From contig JAHBMJ010003579.1 in assembly GCA_018398765.1 (NCBI GenBank), positions 1 through 43,330 on the forward strand: a stretch of DNA of 43,330 nt, read 5' to 3'. The notes below the pieces were generated by a model. That model was not told the DNA's origin, searched no databases, and was given only the letters and a program-made list of their open reading frames with translations. Shown one piece after another: positions 13,201 through 20,600 of this stretch. A program made the position numbers and the translations under genes. Every line of letters starts with the position of its first letter. The first letter of the stretch is position 1. The stretch comes from Chromera velia (taxonomy: Eukaryota; Sar; Chromeraceae).

Positions 13201-16200
13201 TTCCAAACCAAAGGCCATCAAGCTGACATTTGAGAAACGGTCATTCATGCGTATGGACACAAAATTTAATCCAAAGACGAAGACGGGCGGTTAATTGGCG
13301 CAAATTACAAAAAGACATGAGGTGAGAAAGAATAGAGGTGAGAATCGAACAAACAACTTTTCCACATACACGCTTCTGATTGTTGCTCTCCCTTCTATAT
13401 TTCTTCTTCACTTCATTTTTTCATCATTTTAACTTAACTCAATCCTCTTCTTTTTATCTTTCTCCCTTCTCCTTTTCTTTCTATTCTCTTTCTTTTTCTC
13501 CTTTAGCTTTACGTATACGCTCAAAGCTTATCGCTCTCAATCTTTCTACTTCCCTGCTCTCTCTCTCTCTCCCTCTCTCTTCTCTTCTCAGTTCTCTTCT
13601 GTCTTCTCACTTCTGGGTCGGTCAACAGTACATCTTCCTTTCTCTAACTCATTTCTTCTTTTCTTCTCACAGTGCAAGCACCTCCTGCCCGCTCTGCCAT
13701 CTTTTCAGGCTTCCACTAGCATGCCCTCACAGAAGACTTTCCTTTCTCCCTCTTATCGTTCCGTTTGGCGCCGTTTGGTTGGTTCGAGAATCTGCGTGTT
13801 GTCTGGTTCTACCCTTATCTGGCTTGTCTTCTTTTTTTTGCTTTGATGCCGGTAACGGGGGAAAAGTTTGGAGTGCATTCGCTCTTTTTCAAAGTGATCT
13901 CCGGCCCTGCACATTCATTCTCTCCTAAAAGCAGTCTTGGGTTCATTCTATGAATACAAAGTCCGACACAGGGAGAAAACAAGGCATCGTTGTTTTTTGA
14001 AAGGCAAGTCTTCATGCATGCGCTTCTCTGTTTCACCTGGCTTCCTTTTCTCTCAGTTTCTCTCTATCTTCTCCTTCCACGCCCTTCTTTTCTGTTCATC
14101 TTTGTTTGCGGTGTTTCTCTCTCTCCAAGTCCATTTCTTCCTTGTTTGTTCCATCTTGTATTCTCTCTCTTACCTTTCCTCCCTTCCTCTCTGTTTCTTT
14201 CCCTTCTTGCTCAACGGTGGTCTATCTTCTATCTGTGTTTATGTTGAGTTTGTTTGTCTTTGCTTCTCCGTTGTTTCCTCTCTTACTTCTATTTCTGCTA
14301 CGTTTTGAGTTTTCTTTTTTCTTGCTCTTCCTTTTGTTTTCATCTATTCTTCAGAGCTGCAAGCCCAGCCTGGGCGCCTGTAGCCTTCCAGCACTTACAA
14401 TCGCTGCTCTCCCTTGACTGTGGCTGCAGGGGGGGGAAATCAACTCCGAAGCTAACAACATACATGAACATGAAAAGAAAGAGGTCAATATCAATTCAAC
14501 AAGAAATAAGACTCACTGGGTTTTTTCTTTTTTCGTCACTTGTATGATGAATCTTCGCTTTAGGTGCTTCTCTCTCTGTCTCTTTACTGTTCTTTCCCTT
14601 TCTTTCTTCACATGCACCAGCCCTCATACGCACACACTGAATGCAGATTTAGCCCCCCTCAGTTCCGTTTGATTTTACCAATACCCTACAATCTCTCTTC
14701 TGCCCATTAACAAGAGAGACATCAACATATTAAGCATGCACATAAGCAAAGAAGATAAGTCAAAGCGGTTCTGTTCCATCTCTCTTCCTCTTTTCCTTTT
14801 CTTGCATGTGGTGTCTGCATGACTCACTTTTTGGTGTTCCTCAGCCTCCGAGCATTCTGTCTCTGTATCTGTCCTGGCAGGTGGACAGATGGGTAGACAT
14901 GCAAACAATATGCTCCCTTCCCTTCTACATGCAGTTCTTTTCTCACCGCTTTTTATGAACCCCCTCTTCCAGGGTCTCTGCTGGCTTGTGGCTCCGGCCT
15001 TCCGAATATTGGCTTCTTAGACATTTTCCAGCTTTCTTTTCTCTTTTTCTTCCTTTCTTTGAAATCTCGTATCTCTTGTTTTCTTGTGTTGATCATCACG
15101 AACCTTTGGGTTTTCGAAACGCTTGGGGCCATTTAGCGACTAGCGGATAGAGAGGCTTCCTTTCTTTGAAGTCACCCTCACTCCAGCAAGATTTCCCCAT
15201 TCCTGCTGGAGGCACTGTAAGCATCTGACTGGTTCTCTACAATTTTTTTTTGACCTGCGCATGACTCTCTCTCCTTTCTATGCGTCGCGTTGAAGCACCT
15301 TTCTGATTTCTTTCTTTCTTTCTTTTCCTTCGACCACCTTCTCCATTACCGTTCCTTCTCTTCCTTGAGGCATCGCGTCGCCGAAGCGAAATTGTCCCCC
15401 GTTTCAGAGACCGAAGTCTTTTGCGACCCTTCCCCCTTTCTTTTCTGTTAATCACTTTCACGATGAAACTTTCTCAGTTCCTTGAACTCTCTTTTTACTG
15501 TCTGAGGTTATTGTCATATACTATCATTGGACTGACTTGAGGATTACTAAGGATAGCTCGGCAGGTCGACTTCCCTCCGGGGACCTTTCCGATCTTGTAG
15601 AAGAAAATTTTGCTCTCCCCCTTTTCCCTCCTTCCCTCTGCTACCTCTGCTTCTCCACAAAATTTGTTATCTCCGTCTTCTCCTTAACCTCCCCGGGCCC
15701 CTTTTTAGCAAATTTCAAACTTCCAACATCGGCTATACATCGATAAATGTTTGAGGGTTTTTTTATGCATACCGCATCCCCATATATGAGAAACGGATCT
15801 ATAAATAAATATAATAACTCTATTCCAGAAGATGGACAGGTGTATGTGTGTGGGTGGGCTATGTGAGCGTGCAGATCGTGCTTGTTCTTGCAGTCTCACG
15901 AGTTTCTCTCTGATTAGCCCCAATCGGCCCCGCTAAGCCCTGCGCCATACGTGCGTACCTATAACTGCCGACGCGGGACCGGCCTTTTACAGAGATCCTA
16001 ATACCCCCTCATGCATGCATGCAGTGGATCTTACAGAGATTTAAGGAGTGCAAGATCCACTGAGGGGGTTAGGATCTCTGTAAAAGGCCGGTCCGGCGTC
16101 AGTAGTTATATGCACATGCGGTGCGCGGGGGGCCGATCTCTCGCATCATGTATACAACTACCGATGCAAGACCAGCTTTTTACAGAGATCCTAACCCTCT

Positions 16201-17558
16201 TATACAGCGGATCTTGCAGAGATGCAACTAGGAGATGCAATTATAAGGGTTATATAGGATCTCTAGTCCTGCATCGGCAGTTGTACGTGCGTGCACAGCG
16301 TGGGGAGCCGATCTCTGTACCAGCGGTGCATCGGCCCCCCGTACGCCGCGCATGTATATATCTACTATACTTACTGTGGGCCAGGGAATCCTTCAAATCC
16401 GCTGGAGGGGCACTTCCTTCCCAAAATGCCATCTCCGTAGCCGCTCCCATAGAGCTTGCGCAGGATTTTTCTTCGGCGACTCTGACAAGCGGGGGCCCCG
16501 GAAAGTCCATTACTATATTATACATTCGCTTTCACGGACGAGCCCTTTTTTTTTAGCCATACGCGCGCGCGTGCACACGTTCTTTTAGACACAAACCACG
16601 CACCCCGCGACCGGCCCCAGAAAGACTACCGCCTAAAATGGTCCCGCAAGCGAAAAATTAACCAAACGCTATACGGGTGAGTGCCTTAATTGCGCACGCC
16701 TGCGAAAAGGATGAGTGCCTTAGAATTGAAATTATCCAGCTGGGGACATTTGACGGGCTATAAAATTGGCATAAATGTTTGATGGGCCAGGGATTTTTGA
16801 TGAGCCAGGCTATTTTGACGGGCCACGCTATTTTGACGAGCCAGGGATATTTCACGGGCCTGGTGATCTTGACCGGCTCATTTTTTTGACAGGCCAGGCT
16901 AGTCGATATACAACTGCCGACGCGGGAGACCAGCCTTTTACAGAGATCCTAACCCCCTCGGTGGAGGGCATGCAAGATCCATGCACCGCGAGGGGGTTAG
17001 TAAAAGGCCGGTCCCGCGTCGGCAGTTAATTTATATCTGACGGTTCGGGGATGCATAGCACGTCCCAGCATACCGGCCGTAGACTGCACGGCATTGGGAG
17101 TCGTGCCTAGACCTGTTTGCCTAGTCGGCAGTTAATTGTACGTATGCACGTGTGGCGCGGGGCCGATCGGAGAGAAACTCATAAGACTGCAAGAACAAGC
17201 ACGATCTGCACGCCCACATATATAGCCCGCCCACACACATACACCTGTCCATCTTCTGGAATAGAGTTATTTATTTATCGATGTATGGCCGATGTCGGGA
17301 GTTTCGCCAAAAGGAGGTTGAGGGGGAGACGGAGACGGCAAATTTCGTGGAGAAGCAGAGACAGCGGAAGGAGGGAGGGAAAGAGAGAGAGGAAGATTTT
17401 CTTCTACAAGATCGGAAAGGTTCTCGGAGCGAAGTCGACCTGCCGAGCTATCCTTAGGTCAGTCCAGTGACAGTAACCTCAGGCGGTAGACGCTCGGAGG
17501 CAGAAAGCGACTCTGTAGCTCTCACGCACATTCTCTTCCTTTATGTGTAGCTGTGTGC

Positions 17559-17619
<61 letters not shown>

Positions 17620-20600
17620 CGTCTGTGTGTGTGTCGAATTCCTACTGAGGTAGATTTTGTTCCTTCTGCCCTGATGTATCAACATGAAGCGTTTCATACG
17701 CATGCAAGCTCCGATGGATGCATTCGTTCGCCCGTCTCCTACCGTAACGACAAATTGGAACCAGCAAACGTGTCCACAGCATGGGCAGATGCATACCCGC
17801 TCATGCAAAGCCTCTGCTTGGCCGGGTGAAGTATCTGTTCCCTCCGTCTGAGATCGATCGATCGATCGATCAGCTTGACGGACAGCCAATGCATGCATGG
17901 AGCTAGGGAAAGGGGATAGGACACAGTGCTAGGCCAGGTTTTTCGTAAGCAGAGAGCACGTGACAGAAGGGGGAGGAAAGAGAGCATATGTGTGTGCCGC
18001 TGTGTGTTTAACGGGTGTACACGTCTCTGTCGCAAATCATATCTTTAGGGGACATGTTTGCGTGACTGAATTTTGCGTTCTCGCTTCCTGTTGCAGAGCC
18101 TTCGAGACATCTGGGGGCGTTGAAACGGACACAGTGACAGATGCTTCCATGGTTTTCTGCAACACCTTCCAACCAACTTTGATCGAGACTCTGGCTGCTG
18201 GACGTGCGATCAATCACTTCCCTGGGTGAGTGCTTGAAGGGTTTCTCTTACTTTACGTCTCTTTTCCACTCTCCATCCCTTCGCTTGTTATAGTCTGTCT
18301 CTTTCTCCCAATGCCGCCACCTTCACCTGCGTCTCTTCGTTGAAAACTGCTGCAGATAGAAAACATGGAAAACCTCTTTTTTGTGCTCTTTCTCCCCAAG
18401 GACCGACCGACCCCCCTCTGTCTGCCTTTATTTTCATACAGAATTTTGAATAAAATAAAATAAAATAAAATAAAAAAATAAATGTATTCTGTATGAAAAC
18501 CTCTTTTTTGTGCTCTTTCTCCCCGATAATCAACCGACCCCCCTCTGTCTGCCTGCAGTCTCTTCGAGATCACTCACAAGCACCGGCTGGCAAGGACTCT
18601 GAGGGAGGGGGGGGGGCAGGGCGTCTCCTCTGAGGATGGAATGACGCAGACAGCTACGGAAAAACTGAGTGCCAGCGAGAATACAGGCAAATCGACGCTC
18701 GGAGTTCCCTGGTTCCTCCCCGTCTCCTTCGTCTTGCTGGAGCAGCTCCCTGAGCTCTGTCGGTTTGTTCGGCATGATTCAGGCGGGGGTGAGGGGGGAG
18801 AAGAGTGGAGAGCAGCTCAAACGGTGTTCTCCCAAAGACAGAGAACCCCCCCCCCCTTTTCGAATCTGGGTTTTGATCGAAGCCGGGAAGGAGTGGGGGA
18901 GGGAGGGGTCACAGACTGCTGACTGAAGTCAATGTGCTGACTGCTCTGTCTTCATGCACTTCCTTGGTCTTCCTCCCAATTACCCACAGCAGGAAGTTGT
19001 TTGACTTCTTCGGATGGATTTGATCGTCATCTTCTTCTTCTTCTTGAGAGGTCTCGAGCAAGACAGCCCGTCCCTTTCAGAAATTTACGACGGAGCAGAA
19101 AAGGCCGGAGAAGGAGACACTGCATTGAAAGCAGGCGCTTCTGGTAGTTCCGGACCAACATACACGGACAGAGACAGAGACAAGGACGAAGGGAATGTGC
19201 ACAGGTCGACAGAGGGGAAAAGAGAGACTGCTGAGGGAGAGGATGAAGAGTGTGACGCCAACGACCGCAAGGTGAGTCGGGAGAGAAGAATGGGGATCGA
19301 AGGAAAAGCTAGCGTGTGCATGTGTGTGTTTGAGCTACATGCATAGACATAGATGTGTATGCAAGTTTTTTTGTGTGGGAGAGATAAAGTGTGCGTGTGT
19401 GTGCAAGAGTGTGGACGCGTGGATGTGTCGAGGTCCCCCCCTTCCCCCCCAATCCCTCTCTGCAGACCCCCAAACGAAAGACCACCGAGATAAACAGGCA
19501 CCGACACCAAAGAGAACCCCCCCAAATGGCCTCCCTTCTCCTGCCCCCCCCCCCCAAATTCCGATCGGACTCTCATGTCCTCTCTGAGTACATCCATAGA
19601 CCCCTCTTGGTGGGAGGACACAAACTCAATCTCAGACTCTATGCACTCATCACCAGGGTCGGGCAAACAAATCACAACACGACCGCGGCGTCGTCATACA
19701 GACAACGAAAGAATCCCAGCAAGAAGACAGAACATCTCTCCTCTCCTTTAAAGAAAGAGAGAGCCTCTCAAGGTACTCACTCTTCAACCGCGCCTTTGTT
19801 CTTTCTCTATAGAGAGGGCCTCGTCCGATTTGCCAGTGAGGTCTATCCTTCAAGTCATTTCTCCTCCCCGTCTCCCGTCTCCTCAACGCCCCCCCCCCCC
19901 CCCNGAAGAGAGAAGGAAAGAGAAAGATGATGCAGAGGGAGAGACAGAAGAAACAAAAAAAACAACAGCCAAAGGAGCCTCATCGCATCTCTCGACAACC
20001 CATTCATCCATCTGACCAACAACAAAGTCAACGGGACCAATCCTAGGTCGGTGAGTTGGTGTATGGGTGGGTGGGAGGATGCATGAGCAGCTGCATGGTT
20101 TTGTTTGCCAACATTTGCTTTAGCAAGGACAAAACATAATTTGAAAAAGCATGCATATGACCGTCTGCATGGTAGCTACAGAGGCATGAGCCCCCTAGCT
20201 TGTTTTCCTTGCTTTTGGCTTTTGAACCGCGCGCGTCTCTTTCTTTCGTTTTGTGCATGTTCCTCTGTTTCCACCCACCCACTCACTGCATGGTGCGTCT
20301 TTCTGTAGTGATAGGTTTACGGCAAGAGGGGCAGAAAATCTCGATCACGCGTATTCCAAAAAATGCATGGGTACATTGATACGTCCCGAGTGGCTGCACG
20401 GCTGCATGCAGGGCGAGAAGACAGAGCGGCCTGGGGAGTAACTGGACGGTGTCGATGCTCCGAGAGGCCCTGAGAGCTGAGGGGAGACGTGGGGGTGAGT
20501 GCCTTGAGAAGAAAGTACCTGAGGGTGAGTGCCTTGAAGAGAGCACTGCTGGAGATGACATTTTGAGGGACGCAAGTTCAGCATGGGCATCTGTAAACAC

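Larger units (their letters stand above)
15499..17488. mobile_element. Foldback element of about 2 kb with long inverted arms
   Basis: The left arm (15499 to about 15960) and right arm (about 17100 to 17488) are inverted copies of each other. The right arm read in reverse begins CTGAGGTTACTGTCA and continues through CTAAGGATAGCTCGGCAGG, CCTTTCCGATCTTGTAGAAG, ATTCCAGAAGATGGACAGG and TGCAGATCGTGCTTGTTCTT, all present in the same order in the left arm with small indels. The interior holds three hairpin modules, an 18-bp tandem repeat and no transposase-like frame, so it is probably non-autonomous. I could not see a clear target-site duplication. It lies inside the giant TTLL intron. Confidence 0.8.

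Noticed and set aside
13380-13928. 182-codon plus-strand open frame rich in Ser, Leu and Phe
   Set aside because: It follows a pyrimidine-rich stretch, has no motif or splice logic, and the composition alone explains the lack of stops.
18789-18926. Extension of the TTLL exon through the poly-C run to include RIWVLIEAGKEWGREG
   Set aside because: It needs a frame change, lacks the key lysine and is followed by a stop; kept only as a possible decayed motif.
19773-19814. 42-nt intron with GT..AG ends in the TTLL gene
   Set aside because: The segment is in frame and encodes the conserved LFFLY residues before REGLVRFA.
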